Part shown: positions 11,093 to 21,268 of the stretch, one piece after another
Layout of the letters: each line of letters starts with the position of its first letter
How positions within the stretch are numbered: position 1 is the first letter of the stretch
Virus record (IMG/VR): IMGVR_UViG_3300023170_000013
Span: 29,944 to 93,943 of that record
Direction: 5' to 3' (one strand)
Origin: a virus
Length of the DNA: 64,000 nt
Translations under genes and position numbers: made by a program
The notes under the pieces: model-generated
Databases searched by the model: none
Told to the model about the DNA's origin: nothing
The model's input: only the letters and a program-made list of their open reading frames with translations

Positions 11093-12144
11093 TGGAATTT
11101 TTTGATAAAAAAGAAGAAGTTATGGAAATTCAATTAACTTCCTATGGTCGTCAATTACTTTCCAAAGGAATGATGAAACCAGCTTATTATGCTTTTTTTG
11201 ATGATGGAATTATGTATGATGGTGCGAAAGGTGGCTTAACAGAAGTTCAAAACGATGTTCAATATCGTGTTAAAAACGAAACAATCTTTATGAAAGATGT
11301 TGACGATTATGAACAAGCAGATCGTTTTGCAAAAAATCCCATTCTTATTCCAGATGAATTTGAAAAAAACGTTTTGCCACTTATGGATTTCAACTCAACG
11401 TTTGAAAACCAACTTGGGGCATCTAGAAATACAAATAACAACGCCCCTGCTTGGGCTGTTTCTTGTTTTTCAGCAGAGATTACAGGATCTAACAATTTCC
11501 TAACAGCATCAGCAGAAAGCAGAGACATTCCAATCCCGCAGATCAATATTGATCGAGAAAGCATTCAATATGAAGTTAGACCAAGTTCTGAAAACGTTGA
11601 TCAATTTAATGAATTGGAGCCTTGCGAGAGAGAGGAAAGTGCTTTCTTTAATTCAGAGGTTGTTTTTGGAGATGGAACAACTTTGGAAATCAAAGAAGGC
11701 AAGATTTTATTGAAGGTGGAGGAGAAAAACACCCTCTCTTTGAAAGATAACTTTGAAATTGAAGTGTTTGAAGTTGTTGATTTGAAAGAAACTCCTGTAT
11801 CTGCGACAAATACTGAATTTTTAGTACCATTAAAGTTTCTCAAAGAAGAAAAACAAATTCAAAACAATCTTTTGGTTGAACCTGATACGGAAATTCTAGA
11901 TTCATTAGACAAAGTTAACAATGGATTTGTTTCTTATTATTTAGATATATCATATGATGCAGACGTTGATGAGGTTTTGGTTTGTAAAAACGAAGAAAAA
12001 GACGACACAACACTTTTCTTTAAAAATCCAATCAACTGTGAGGAAGTAATTTCTCGACAAGGAGCAGAGTCTGTTTATGATAACAACCTAGGAGAAGGCG
12101 GAATTGATTTGTTTATTTCAACGTTGGACGAGGAGTGTGAATAA
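11092..12144 (+). CDS. Virion structural protein with LTxxGRxLLS N-terminal module
   Basis: A 350-residue acidic protein of unknown function. Its first 45 residues (L-T-S-Y-G-R-Q-L-L-S-K-G, then Y-Y-A-F-F-D-D-G-I-M-Y-D) match in pattern the start of the protein at 17956 (L-T-D-L-G-R-D-L-L-S, then H-F-A-L-G-D-D-E-I-D-Y). The two probably share a small assembly domain. It is coupled to its neighbours by TAATG overlaps on both sides and lies in the baseplate block, so a virion role is likely. No catalytic motifs or membrane segments are visible. Confidence 0.55.
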   Translation: MEFFDKKEEVMEIQLTSYGRQLLSKGMMKPAYYAFFDDGIMYDGAKGGLTEVQNDVQYRVKNETIFMKDVDDYEQADRFAKNPILIPDEFEKNVLPLMDFNSTFENQLGASRNTNNNAPAWAVSCFSAEITGSNNFLTASAESRDIPIPQINIDRESIQYEVRPSSENVDQFNELEPCEREESAFFNSEVVFGDGTTLEIKEGKILLKVEEKNTLSLKDNFEIEVFEVVDLKETPVSATNTEFLVPLKFLKEEKQIQNNLLVEPDTEILDSLDKVNNGFVSYYLDISYDADVDEVLVCKNEEKDDTTLFFKNPINCEEVISRQGAESVYDNNLGEGGIDLFISTLDEECE

Positions 12145-14567
12145 TGTCGATATTTGATGACTATATGGACGCAATACAGATTCCCTCAACAGACGGGGTC
12201 GGGCCAAGTAACGCTCCAACCCCATCTGTTGGAACTCCAACTTTCTCACCCGGAGAAGATCCATCTATTACTCCATCTCCGGCAGAAAATGCAGGATTTA
12301 TCCCCGCTGCGGAAGATGCTGACCCAGTTCCGATGCCAGTTTCAAGTGGTGGTGGGGACATACACCCTTTTTTGAAGACTATTCACGCTTCTTTTCCTAT
12401 GCCAGAGATTATTGATCTTAAGTTGAATGACCGTGGCCCTCTTTTAAACAAAACTTTGTCAATCAAAGTTAAAGTTTCCGGAGATTTCTTATCAGATGAG
12501 TGGTTTTGGGAAGATTTTCTAGAATATTTCAAACTCAAAGCTTATTTGGTACCAAACACAGACAAATTAGAGAATGAAAGTATTACAAGGACTTCTCTTT
12601 TTGATGATTATGTCGGCTATACAGGTCAAATCGACTTTAAAAGAGAGAAGAAATCACTTTTAAGCATAACTGATCTTGAAAATAAGAGCAATAAATTAGA
12701 AAATAAGTATTTCTTCGAAGCACAGATTGAAATCCCAGAGAGGCTCTTAACAGACCAATACGAGCATTATGTCGTAGTTCGCACTTTTTTCAGCCAGCCT
12801 GACTTTTCCAGAGATTTTTTGAACAATACGAAAAATCAAGTATTAGATATGTTGAATAGTGAAAACAATGGACTATGGGATGCAATAAAGATTGAGAAAA
12901 CATCTAGTTCCGAAGTTGTTTCTTATAAAAGGATTAGAGCTTACTATATTAATGATGGCTCCCAAGAGTTTTGGAACGGTGCATTCTCTTTTTTCTCTCA
13001 AAATCAGAAATACTATGCAAGTGGTGATGTCAGTGATGATGTTAGAAACAATCTCTCACCCAGACAGCTTTTCTTTATGGATGTTTTGTTCTCAAAACAA
13101 GATCTCTCTGATGATCTGTTGAAGCCGGTTGTAAGTAATTTAAAAACAGTAGATAAAAAACTGGACATTGGTTTAAACAAGAAAATACAAACAATTCAAA
13201 TCCCAACTCCAAATTCTGATATTTATTTATCAAAGGAAAAGAGCGGAGATGTAAAGGTTTTGTTTTCTTTGGATCTGTTCGAGCTTATTAAACAACATTC
13301 AGAACTTCCAGAAAGCCTTTTAGATTTTGTTCAAAAAGGGTTGACAGGGAATACAGTAAAAACATTTGAAATATATGACAGGGGAGCCGCAACAGTAGCT
13401 TCTGGTCGTCATCAATACTCGCTGGAAGTTAAAATTTCAGAAACATTCAGGCAGAATGTGGAAACTTTGATCAAAAGGTTGACAAATTCTCAAAGATTGT
13501 TGAATAATGCCTTTGAAGAGGCCAAAAAAGAAGAAAATTATGATGAAGTAACAAAAGAGTTTTCTAGAAGTTTCGCTGAAACTGGCGGAAATGGTATGCA
13601 AAATGACATTGATCAGGTTGCAAATGAAGTTTATGATGCTTTAACTACCAACTTTTTAGCTGATTTTGCGATTGGCTCTCTTACTTTGAAGAGAAAAAGA
13701 GTAAAAGAAGAGATCTTCAAAAAAGAAGAAGACCAATTCACCGGTGAAGACGTTGTTTTAAGTTATACCACACCCATAACTCTTTTTACAGATGTTATTT
13801 CAGCCGGTGAAATACAAATGTTTTCTTTTGAAGAAGTTACTTATAGCCCAAGCCTTTCCTACACTAGGGAAGAGTTTATGCAAAGCTACAATCTGAATAA
13901 CACAGACGTTGAGCAGTTTAAAAATCTTCAAAAGAATATCGAAGACTTTGTCGTTTCTTTGCAGCAGTTGACAAATGCAAAAGATTTAGAAACTAAAAAT
14001 GTGAAAAACCAATCAAATCAAAATAAAGCCAGACAAGTTAGGCTAGATCCAATTAAATTTGTATTTAAAAACATTTTTGTTCCTGCTAGCTACAATGAAG
14101 CGTTTGAATATAGCGAGGAAGTTCTTTTCTCTGGTGAACAAGAAACAATAGAGAAAGAAGAGGTGTTGACTTTCCCACAAGGTGTCGTATATAACTTTAT
14201 TCCATCGGCAACCACCGGTGAACAGCCGGATAAAAAACTGAAACAGTTAGAAAGATTGGATGAAGGAGACAAAAAGTTTATTTTCTCTGATAATTTGGGA
14301 ATGTCTTTTGAGAATGTTGCATTTAATGATGCACTTTCTAAAGTTGGTGCAAAAGTTCCGACTGCAACAGTCAGATTGGAATACCTTTCAGGGTATCAAA
14401 AGAGCCCAAACAAAGAAAATATTATGAGATCGCCCATCTTCCTAGAGTACAGCGAGCCTCTGGAAGAAGGAAAGACTTACTTATTTAGAGCAAAGCCGAT
14501 CCAGAAAGATTCTCAATTTGCTATTTATAATGAATACTTCATTAGAGAAGAGAGGTCTAGAGAATAA
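12144..14567 (+). CDS. Virion structural protein, function unknown
   Basis: An 807-residue protein in the baseplate operon. The first 75 residues are a low-complexity Pro/Ser/Gly/Thr/Asp region, which could be a flexible tether. The remainder alternates predicted strands and helices, with a charged helical stretch around 420-480 (R-L-T-N-S-Q-R-L-L-N-N-A-F-E-E-A). I recognise no named domain. It overlaps the preceding gene by one base and is followed after 2 bases by the next, which fits a subunit made stoichiometrically with them. Confidence 0.5.
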   Translation: MSIFDDYMDAIQIPSTDGVGPSNAPTPSVGTPTFSPGEDPSITPSPAENAGFIPAAEDADPVPMPVSSGGGDIHPFLKTIHASFPMPEIIDLKLNDRGPLLNKTLSIKVKVSGDFLSDEWFWEDFLEYFKLKAYLVPNTDKLENESITRTSLFDDYVGYTGQIDFKREKKSLLSITDLENKSNKLENKYFFEAQIEIPERLLTDQYEHYVVVRTFFSQPDFSRDFLNNTKNQVLDMLNSENNGLWDAIKIEKTSSSEVVSYKRIRAYYINDGSQEFWNGAFSFFSQNQKYYASGDVSDDVRNNLSPRQLFFMDVLFSKQDLSDDLLKPVVSNLKTVDKKLDIGLNKKIQTIQIPTPNSDIYLSKEKSGDVKVLFSLDLFELIKQHSELPESLLDFVQKGLTGNTVKTFEIYDRGAATVASGRHQYSLEVKISETFRQNVETLIKRLTNSQRLLNNAFEEAKKEENYDEVTKEFSRSFAETGGNGMQNDIDQVANEVYDALTTNFLADFAIGSLTLKRKRVKEEIFKKEEDQFTGEDVVLSYTTPITLFTDVISAGEIQMFSFEEVTYSPSLSYTREEFMQSYNLNNTDVEQFKNLQKNIEDFVVSLQQLTNAKDLETKNVKNQSNQNKARQVRLDPIKFVFKNIFVPASYNEAFEYSEEVLFSGEQETIEKEEVLTFPQGVVYNFIPSATTGEQPDKKLKQLERLDEGDKKFIFSDNLGMSFENVAFNDALSKVGAKVPTATVRLEYLSGYQKSPNKENIMRSPIFLEYSEPLEEGKTYLFRAKPIQKDSQFAIYNEYFIREERSRE

Positions 14568-14569
14568 AA

Positions 14570-17500
14570 ATGGCTGATACAAAAATTACTAATATTTGCC
14601 AAGAAGAGTCCGACTTTTTCTTGGATTTGTCTCCAACCGGCCCGAGCACTTTCTTGCCATTTACACTGGTTGAATCACAGCCGAATATTATAAAAGGCAA
14701 GAACCTTCGTTCAAAGCATTTGAGAATTATTTCCAAAGACATTTATTTTGGTTCTTTGGGTAGCAGTGTTGATATCTTTCGCTCTTCGGAATATGGATTT
14801 GGTGGATTTGACACCTCTAGAGATAACGGTACACTCTCTTTAAGAAAGAGGACAGCACCCAGTCAGGTAGAGTTTTATACGCTTGAAATTAATAAAAATA
14901 CTATATCATATGATGTTCCCTCGACTGCGGAAGGTAAGGCTCTCCTAGACTTTGAAAAATACGTTAAAGGAAAAGAATTTGTTTATTTGAACTTTGTTTT
15001 AGATGTGCCTTTCTCTCAAGAGGAGGTGAGACAAAACCAAATCTCTTCTGGAAGACCAGACCATCAATCAGGGTTTGTTGACAATGATCCTAGGATTTCT
15101 ACTTTTCAATCTGAATTTGTTTATAACCTTTATTTGAGAGATTATGAAAAGCTGATCGAAAGAACAAATCAAGAAGAATGGATTATTCCAAATGCACATA
15201 TGTTTTCTTTCTTGAAGGAAAGTTTGACAGATCAAGATGTTAAAAACTTTGATAAAGAATATTTGGAACTTATGTCGTATGGCGGGAATGAGGACGAACT
15301 GAAAGGTAGAATGACTGCCAAAAACTTTAGCTTTCAAGAATATCAAAATGGTTATCTTCCGGCAAAAGAAAATTACTTTAAAAGTGCTCCACAAACTACA
15401 AAAAACAAAGCAAAAAACTATGTTGTAACCCAAGATGATGTTATTGAATATAATCAATTGGCAGAACAATATAGAGGTGGTGCAAACTTTGGTTTCTATT
15501 TGGAGTTTCCATATGAACCCCCAACTCTTACTGGGAAAGAAGATGATCTGGATGACTTTAAAAACCTTTTCAAAAAAACAAACACTGATTTAAATTTGTA
15601 TGACTTGGTGATCAAAACTGATAAAGATTTGCCGGCCAGAACTGCTTTTGGCATTCCTCCGGGGCAGTCTATCGATCAGGAAGTGTCCGATTTTATCAAT
15701 AATGCAAACCCTTCAAGCTTCGAGTATATTTCTCAACTTTCTTTTGTTGAGTTCGGAAATTTAGGGAAAGCAAAATTACCTTTAGATTTCTCCTTGGATA
15801 AAACGAAGTATAAAACTTGGGATTTGACAGAGTTTTTCTTAAAATATGGCAAGATAGTCAATAAAGTTCAAAACAATGCTGTATTATCCGATATCTTAAA
15901 CATCTCTTCCAATGAAGATGTCACTGTTCTAGGTGAGTCAAGCGAAGCGATACAAAAATATCAAACAAATCCAACATACAGCTTTTTTCAAAAACTTATG
16001 ACAGAGACGGCAAATATAGGTTTCAGTAATTTGGTCAATAAAAACAGCTTAACAGCAAAGCAGTGCTTTATTGACTCTAGCGAGACCCCTCACGAAATTT
16101 TGTTTTATAAGATCACTAAAAAAGATCGAAATGGTAATCAACTTCAAACATTTATATTACCATCACCGGCAGAAGAAAGCAAAACAAGAAGAAAGTTGTT
16201 GAACTTTTTCGATGCACAAGTTAAGTATGATAAACAATACGAGTACGAGATCAATGCTTATCCTCTTGTATTAGCAAAGAAGTATTCTTATCTAGATAGT
16301 AATATAATTCAAACAACGGACGAATTGAGATTTAGTATATTTTTTAAGTTTATGAGTTATTTTGTAATTGATTTTATTAAGACTATGAAATTTAAGATTG
16401 TAGTTGTAGGTAAAAAATTAAAATATGATTTTAAAGTTATTTCACAAGTTATAAAAGATTACATCAATAACTTTCCCAAGAAATCAAAAATGGCGTTCCA
16501 AAATGCAAAATCCAAGATTATCTTTTTTGAAATTTTGGCAGATATTCAATTGGATTTTGACAATTTGTTAAAAAAGATAGAAAATTCTTTAGACTTCAGT
16601 AAGATTAACTCTGCTAGTAAGATTTCTGTAACAGAATTAAACACAATCAAGACAGTTGTTGCAAAACATTACTACAATCAGAGTATTTTTAGCTATAGAA
16701 AGACAGCAGCTATACCCAGAGACTCACAAGTGGGCAAAAAACTGCTCTCTCTTTTGGGAAGTTTTAAATACGATAATAGCCTCGCGCAGCTATTTTTAGA
16801 CAAGTTCACGCCCGGAGCAATAAACCTGCAAGGTGTCAAGCTTAAAACGTCTGAAACGAAGCTTTTGGCGATATCAAAAGATTTTACAAAATTAGAAAAA
16901 GAATTATCTTTGTACAAAAATGCGAACTTGAATCAAACTACCTTTGATGTTTTAGAGATTAAAGTAGAAGATTACATTGTTCTTATGGAGGTTCCATTAT
17001 TCTCTATTGAAGGGAGGGTTTTGGAAAATCCCCCAATCTATCCGGAAGTCAATTTTTCTGGTGTGAAAGGAAAGAACAATCAAATCTTTATTAGTTTGAA
17101 AACGCAAACTACAAGAATGTATGAAAAGCCTATCCCTTTTAATGACATTGAAGAAGATTATTTTAATAATCTGATCAAAAGCAAGGGAACTGATCGGAAC
17201 GGAAGGTTGCTTTTTAAAACAGACGATGAAAATAGAAAGTTCCAAATATTTAGATTGGAAGAAAAGCCAAAGTCCTACAAAGACTTTGATCAAAAAATAA
17301 GAAGAGAGATCAATCTTCAAGGAAAGTATGCCGGAGCAACCTATAAAGACCGCTTGCTTCCAAATAAAAAGTATTATTACACTTTTAGATCGATGGATGT
17401 CCACGACAACCTTTCAAATCCATCGCCGGTTTATGAAGTTGTCGTCAATGATCAAGCTGGGTTTATATTCCCAGAGTTTAAAGTAGTTCAATTGGAAGAC

Positions 17501-17914
17501 AAAGATTACTACCAGTACACACAATCTTTCAGAAAATACTTGGAAATCAAACCAAGCTTCGAAAATACAATCATAGATACAGAAATAACTGACAACTTTA
17601 AATCAGCATATGGCTTGGGGCTTGGAGGTGTTGCGCCTTTGGGTTCTGGAGTGGATAATGCTTGGGGTAAAAAGTTTAAAGTTAGGATTACATCGAAATC
17701 AAGTGGTAAAAAGATCGATGTTAATTTTGACTTTACAAAGAAATACGTTGGTGATATTGTGACAACCTCTGATGTTGCTGGATATGGAAAGTTGGATGAA
17801 GAAGACAGGAAAAACATGGTCACACTACCAGAAAGTCAAAGACCACCAACACAAGAGTTAGGACAAACAACAATCCTAGAAGATAGTGACTTCTTTAAAC
17901 GAAAAGAAGAATAA
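14570..17914 (+). CDS. Large virion structural protein with fibronectin-III-like C-terminal segment
   Basis: A 1114-residue protein ending the first structural operon. Around residues 925-965 it carries P-N-K-K-Y-Y-Y-T-F-R-S-M-D-V-H-D-N-L-S followed by P-S-P-V-Y-E-V-V-V, the usual look of the closing strands of a fibronectin-III domain. The middle section (about residues 580-680) is Lys/Phe/Ile rich and encoded by unusually AT-rich DNA near 16320-16600. No enzyme motif is visible. The next gene is separated by 41 bases holding a putative late promoter, so this is probably the end of a transcription unit. A baseplate or fibre role is inferred from location. Confidence 0.5.
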   Translation: MADTKITNICQEESDFFLDLSPTGPSTFLPFTLVESQPNIIKGKNLRSKHLRIISKDIYFGSLGSSVDIFRSSEYGFGGFDTSRDNGTLSLRKRTAPSQVEFYTLEINKNTISYDVPSTAEGKALLDFEKYVKGKEFVYLNFVLDVPFSQEEVRQNQISSGRPDHQSGFVDNDPRISTFQSEFVYNLYLRDYEKLIERTNQEEWIIPNAHMFSFLKESLTDQDVKNFDKEYLELMSYGGNEDELKGRMTAKNFSFQEYQNGYLPAKENYFKSAPQTTKNKAKNYVVTQDDVIEYNQLAEQYRGGANFGFYLEFPYEPPTLTGKEDDLDDFKNLFKKTNTDLNLYDLVIKTDKDLPARTAFGIPPGQSIDQEVSDFINNANPSSFEYISQLSFVEFGNLGKAKLPLDFSLDKTKYKTWDLTEFFLKYGKIVNKVQNNAVLSDILNISSNEDVTVLGESSEAIQKYQTNPTYSFFQKLMTETANIGFSNLVNKNSLTAKQCFIDSSETPHEILFYKITKKDRNGNQLQTFILPSPAEESKTRRKLLNFFDAQVKYDKQYEYEINAYPLVLAKKYSYLDSNIIQTTDELRFSIFFKFMSYFVIDFIKTMKFKIVVVGKKLKYDFKVISQVIKDYINNFPKKSKMAFQNAKSKIIFFEILADIQLDFDNLLKKIENSLDFSKINSASKISVTELNTIKTVVAKHYYNQSIFSYRKTAAIPRDSQVGKKLLSLLGSFKYDNSLAQLFLDKFTPGAINLQGVKLKTSETKLLAISKDFTKLEKELSLYKNANLNQTTFDVLEIKVEDYIVLMEVPLFSIEGRVLENPPIYPEVNFSGVKGKNNQIFISLKTQTTRMYEKPIPFNDIEEDYFNNLIKSKGTDRNGRLLFKTDDENRKFQIFRLEEKPKSYKDFDQKIRREINLQGKYAGATYKDRLLPNKKYYYTFRSMDVHDNLSNPSPVYEVVVNDQAGFIFPEFKVVQLEDKDYYQYTQSFRKYLEIKPSFENTIIDTEITDNFKSAYGLGLGGVAPLGSGVDNAWGKKFKVRITSKSSGKKIDVNFDFTKKYVGDIVTTSDVAGYGKLDEEDRKNMVTLPESQRPPTQELGQTTILEDSDFFKRKEE

Positions 17915-17918
17915 AAGA

Positions 17919-17927
17919 CTATTTATT
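17919..17927 (+). promoter_or_regulatory. CTATTTATT element, candidate late promoter
   Basis: CTATTTATT begins 37 bases before the ATG at 17956, in one of the few intergenic gaps. The same nine bases (or one mismatch) stand 35-50 bases before six other gene starts in the window. The pattern resembles the T4 late-promoter core TATAAATA. Promoter activity is inferred from recurrence and placement. Confidence 0.5.
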
Positions 17928-17955
17928 TTAAGTTTTATAAATTAGGAGACTAAAA

Positions 17956-18882
17956 ATGGGTTTTATTGACAACAGTGGGGACATTATTTTAGATGCAGTC
18001 CTTACAGACCTAGGGAGAGACCTGCTTTCAAGAGCAGACGGAAGTTATAAGATTACGCATTTTGCTTTGGGCGATGACGAGATTGATTACAGTCTTTATG
18101 ATGCTACTGCTAGCACTGGAACCGAGTCTACTTCTTTACGTCAGTTGCCTGTTTTTGAAGCATCTACTGAAAGTTCAATTGGCTTGAAGTACCGTTTGGT
18201 TTCAATGACAAACAACAATACTTTGTTTATGCCGATTGTGAAGCTGAACGAACTTCAAAGAAATACTCAAAAAGCATCTGGTGGGTATTTTGCTGTTTGC
18301 GTTGATAAGAATACAGAAGATTTGATCTTCACCAACAACACCACTGTTCAGGGTGTTCTGGCCGGTGCAAACCCAACCGAACAAGACACTTTTGTTCTTT
18401 TGCATCAAGGTTTAGATACAGACCTTATCTCACCAAAGCAATCTTTGAGCCCAGAGTTTTTTGAAACTGGCTATGTTGCTGAACTGGACAATCGTTTTGG
18501 CTCCGTAGTTTCAGTTGGAACTACCGCTGTCAATGCTCCTCTGACTTTTATTGACGATGATAATGTTGCATTTTATGATATGTCTTTGGAGTCTGATGGT
18601 GGAGAAACAGTTTTCGTTCAGCCAATCAGCAACGACACTGATTCGAAATTTATGACAATCTTGGGACCAAGGGGAACTTTCCTGCAATTCAAAATTAAAG
18701 CTTCCGAACTTCTCACTACTTCCACTACAATCTTTACGGAACTTGGCGGAACAATGAGTTCAACAACTTTTGGAGCATCTGGGACAGACGATCTTTACTT
18801 TATTGATGCTATCATTCGAGTTCGAGCAAAAGTTACAGGATATCAATTGGATATTCCATTAAGATTTATCAAAGAAATTTAA
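17956..18882 (+). CDS. Tail/baseplate structural protein with LTxxGRxLLS module
   Basis: A 308-residue protein with a good ribosome site (TAGGAG) 8 bases before the ATG. The N-terminus has L-T-D-L-G-R-D-L-L-S and, twenty residues on, H-F-A-L-G-D-D-E-I-D-Y, a pattern shared with the protein at 11092 and common, as far as I know, in marine T4-like structural proteins. The rest is beta-rich. It is the first gene after a putative late promoter and precedes two structural genes with related C-termini, so the three may assemble together. The exact role is unknown. Confidence 0.55.
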   Translation: MGFIDNSGDIILDAVLTDLGRDLLSRADGSYKITHFALGDDEIDYSLYDATASTGTESTSLRQLPVFEASTESSIGLKYRLVSMTNNNTLFMPIVKLNELQRNTQKASGGYFAVCVDKNTEDLIFTNNTTVQGVLAGANPTEQDTFVLLHQGLDTDLISPKQSLSPEFFETGYVAELDNRFGSVVSVGTTAVNAPLTFIDDDNVAFYDMSLESDGGETVFVQPISNDTDSKFMTILGPRGTFLQFKIKASELLTTSTTIFTELGGTMSSTTFGASGTDDLYFIDAIIRVRAKVTGYQLDIPLRFIKEI

Positions 18883-18898
18883 TTCAAAGGGATAAAAA

Positions 18899-20029
18899 AT
18901 GGCTGGTACGACTAAAAAAATTACCAAAACTCAACCAATTACAACCAAATTAAGGGAATCTATCCCTATTACCGGTTCAATTGTGTCTGGGACATACGCA
19001 GAACCGAACGGTGCAGGAACAACCTCGAACATTAAAGAGTATACTCACGAGATGTTCCAATCTGTTTACGACTATCCTTATGCTTCCTCCTCGGCAAACC
19101 ATCTTTTTGATTTGACCGCTGGGTATAGTACGAATTCCGACTTGGATGGTGTCACTGGAGAGGTGTCTGGCTCCAAAAAGAACAACATTTACAACGAAAT
19201 GGCACAAGTTCTTGTTGGTTTTGACATCAACAACAACATTCATCGCTTCGATAAAGATGGAGACCTTACTGGTGGTGCAAAGTTTGATGAAGTAATCACA
19301 ATCAACGTTGCTCGTCTTTTGGCAAAAGATGGAATTCAGAAAGGAACGTTTGAGTTGGAGCTTGGCGTTTCTGGATCGGACGCTGGGTATGCTGCTCCGT
19401 TTACTCAAAGAATTAAGATTAAAGACCTTAATGGGACTTCTTCTTACAAAGTAAACTCCCCCAAGGGAGAGTACGGTATTCTTTACGCAAACAACTCCAC
19501 AGGTACTCCTTTGGATGGTGTTGGTATTGATCCAACAGATAAAACTGCTCCTTGTGGTTTGATTTACTACCAAGCCGGCGTGGCAGTCCTTTCTGCTTCG
19601 ATGTTTATGCCATCTGCCAATGGTGGGATTATGAGTGCGTCTACCAACAACTTGCTTTGGCTTTCTTCTTCGTCTAGACAAGAAGATATTCACGAGATTT
19701 TGACTTCAGGCTCGATTGAAGAAGTTGCAACTGGACTTCGCAGAAGAATGTACAATATGACATTCAACAACACTACGAACTTGGTTTCAACAATGTACTT
19801 CTGCGATATTGAGCCGGAAGATTTCAACTTCAGTGCCAACCCGACTTACCTGACGGGAAGCAAGATTAGAGTTAAAGGAAACGACCCACAATCTCCTCCC
19901 AAGGCTTATATCACCACTGTTGGCCTTTACAACGGAGCAGATCAGCTTCTTGCAGTTGCAAAACTTTCCAAACCAATTGAAAATAACCCCGCACAAGCCT
20001 TGAAAATCAAAGTGCGCCTTGACTACTAA
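18899..20029 (+). CDS. Virion structural protein, paralogue of the 20049 product
   Basis: A 376-residue Ser/Thr/Asn-rich protein preceded by an AAAGGGA ribosome site. Its last 45 residues (Y-I-T-T-V-G-L-Y-N, L-L-A-V-A-K-L-S-K-P-I, ending K-I-K-V-R-L-D-Y) closely match the end of the next gene's product (Y-I-T-K-I-G-I-Y-D, L-I-A-V-A-N-L-A-N-P-V, ending K-L-K-M-D-L). The genes are therefore likely ancient duplicates with a shared C-terminal oligomerisation or attachment domain. Its place in the structural run suggests a baseplate or fibre-associated subunit. No catalytic signature is seen. Confidence 0.55.
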   Translation: MAGTTKKITKTQPITTKLRESIPITGSIVSGTYAEPNGAGTTSNIKEYTHEMFQSVYDYPYASSSANHLFDLTAGYSTNSDLDGVTGEVSGSKKNNIYNEMAQVLVGFDINNNIHRFDKDGDLTGGAKFDEVITINVARLLAKDGIQKGTFELELGVSGSDAGYAAPFTQRIKIKDLNGTSSYKVNSPKGEYGILYANNSTGTPLDGVGIDPTDKTAPCGLIYYQAGVAVLSASMFMPSANGGIMSASTNNLLWLSSSSRQEDIHEILTSGSIEEVATGLRRRMYNMTFNNTTNLVSTMYFCDIEPEDFNFSANPTYLTGSKIRVKGNDPQSPPKAYITTVGLYNGADQLLAVAKLSKPIENNPAQALKIKVRLDY

Positions 20030-20048
20030 ATTATTAAGGAGGTAAAAA

Positions 20049-21239
20049 GTGTCTTTGTATAAATTTAACAAGGGCGACACCCTGCTTAATACTTTGGTAG
20101 CGAGACCTTCCTATAATTTTTTCATTTATCAGAATGATCTCTACCTTAATGAACATGAGCCAATGTCTGGAGCTTACTCGTCTAGCGTTACAAATGTTCC
20201 ACCGGGCTATGTCAACCTTTATGAACTAAACGTCAACCGATCTTCTAGCAATTTAATCTATCCTTTTGTTTATCCTAGGTACGATCAAACATTTGCCTTG
20301 TCCAGTTTGCCGACTTCTTCTCAAGTTCAGCAGATCACAGGTTCTATTTCGGGGTCTTATCCACTTTCTTCGTCGATCAGTTTGTTTTATTTTGCTAGTA
20401 CTGATGCAACTGTAAAGCACAAGCTGCTTTCTTTGAAGAATACGATCAATTATTATCGCCCTATGAGCCCACATTTCAACTATTCAGGTCAGATCCCTGC
20501 CGGCTCGACCTATAGAACAAGGAATTTGGACGAAGAAAACATTAATTTGATCAATATTCCTGCAATTATCACTGGAAATAACATTAAAAAAGGCTCTGTT
20601 TCTTTGAAATATTATGTTTCCGGCACAATGGTTGCGGAATTGACAGATTACAAGAACGAAAGAGGCGAATTGGTTCAAGTTTCCGGAGCAATTGCAGCAA
20701 ATGATGGCAAAGTAGCAGGGTTGGTTCTTTATAATGAAGGATTTATCCTTCTTACGGGGGCTTGGGCTTTGGATACCAGCCACCAAGAAGATTACATTGG
20801 CGATGGAAATGACAATCCCAAGTGGATTTACTATGGAAGTGCCTTATCAGAGACCTTTACAGGTATCTCAACGCCATCTTCCAGTTATACTTTTGACTTT
20901 CAAGCAACAGAAAAGATTCCAAACTTAACTATGTTAGCTCACGCTAATAGAGGGGAGTTGAATTATTCAAATAATCCAACTTTTATCTCTTCTAGTTCAA
21001 CGTTGCCGACGATTACAACAGGTTCTCTTTATTATAAAGAAAACCCAGAAAGAGCAATCAAGAACATTGTGTCTTCTTCTTTCACACAAACCACCGGTTC
21101 GTTTGAAAAGATCACTTACATCACCAAAATTGGTATTTATGATGAATATAAGAACCTGATCGCAGTTGCTAACTTGGCAAACCCTGTTAGAAAAAGAGAA
21201 AAAGATTCATTCACATTTAAGTTAAAAATGGATTTATAA
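20049..21239 (+). CDS. Virion structural protein, paralogue of the 18899 product
   Basis: A 396-residue protein. GTG at 20049 is chosen as start because AAGGAGG stands just upstream with good spacing and no ATG lies nearby. The C-terminal 45 residues repeat the pattern of the 18899 product, including I-T-K-I-G-I-Y-D and L-A-N-P-V. The centre contains Y-R-P-M-S-P-H-F-N-Y-S-G followed by beta-rich sequence. It ends the first structural block; 29 bases later a DNA-metabolism unit begins with its own promoter-like sequence. Confidence 0.55.
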   Translation: MSLYKFNKGDTLLNTLVARPSYNFFIYQNDLYLNEHEPMSGAYSSSVTNVPPGYVNLYELNVNRSSSNLIYPFVYPRYDQTFALSSLPTSSQVQQITGSISGSYPLSSSISLFYFASTDATVKHKLLSLKNTINYYRPMSPHFNYSGQIPAGSTYRTRNLDEENINLINIPAIITGNNIKKGSVSLKYYVSGTMVAELTDYKNERGELVQVSGAIAANDGKVAGLVLYNEGFILLTGAWALDTSHQEDYIGDGNDNPKWIYYGSALSETFTGISTPSSSYTFDFQATEKIPNLTMLAHANRGELNYSNNPTFISSSSTLPTITTGSLYYKENPERAIKNIVSSSFTQTTGSFEKITYITKIGIYDEYKNLIAVANLANPVRKREKDSFTFKLKMDL

Positions 21240-21250
21240 TGTGGTATAAT
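21235..21250 (+). promoter_or_regulatory. Sigma70-like extended -10 promoter before the resolvase gene
   Basis: Two TATAAT hexamers lie 10 bases apart (21235-21240 and 21245-21250). The second is preceded by TGG, close to an extended -10 (TGn). No good -35 box is visible; TTCACA near 21210 is the nearest. It stands just before the AGG ribosome site and ATG at 21269. An early promoter is likely but not certain. Confidence 0.5.
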
Positions 21251-21268
21251 GTATCTTTGGAGGTTTAA

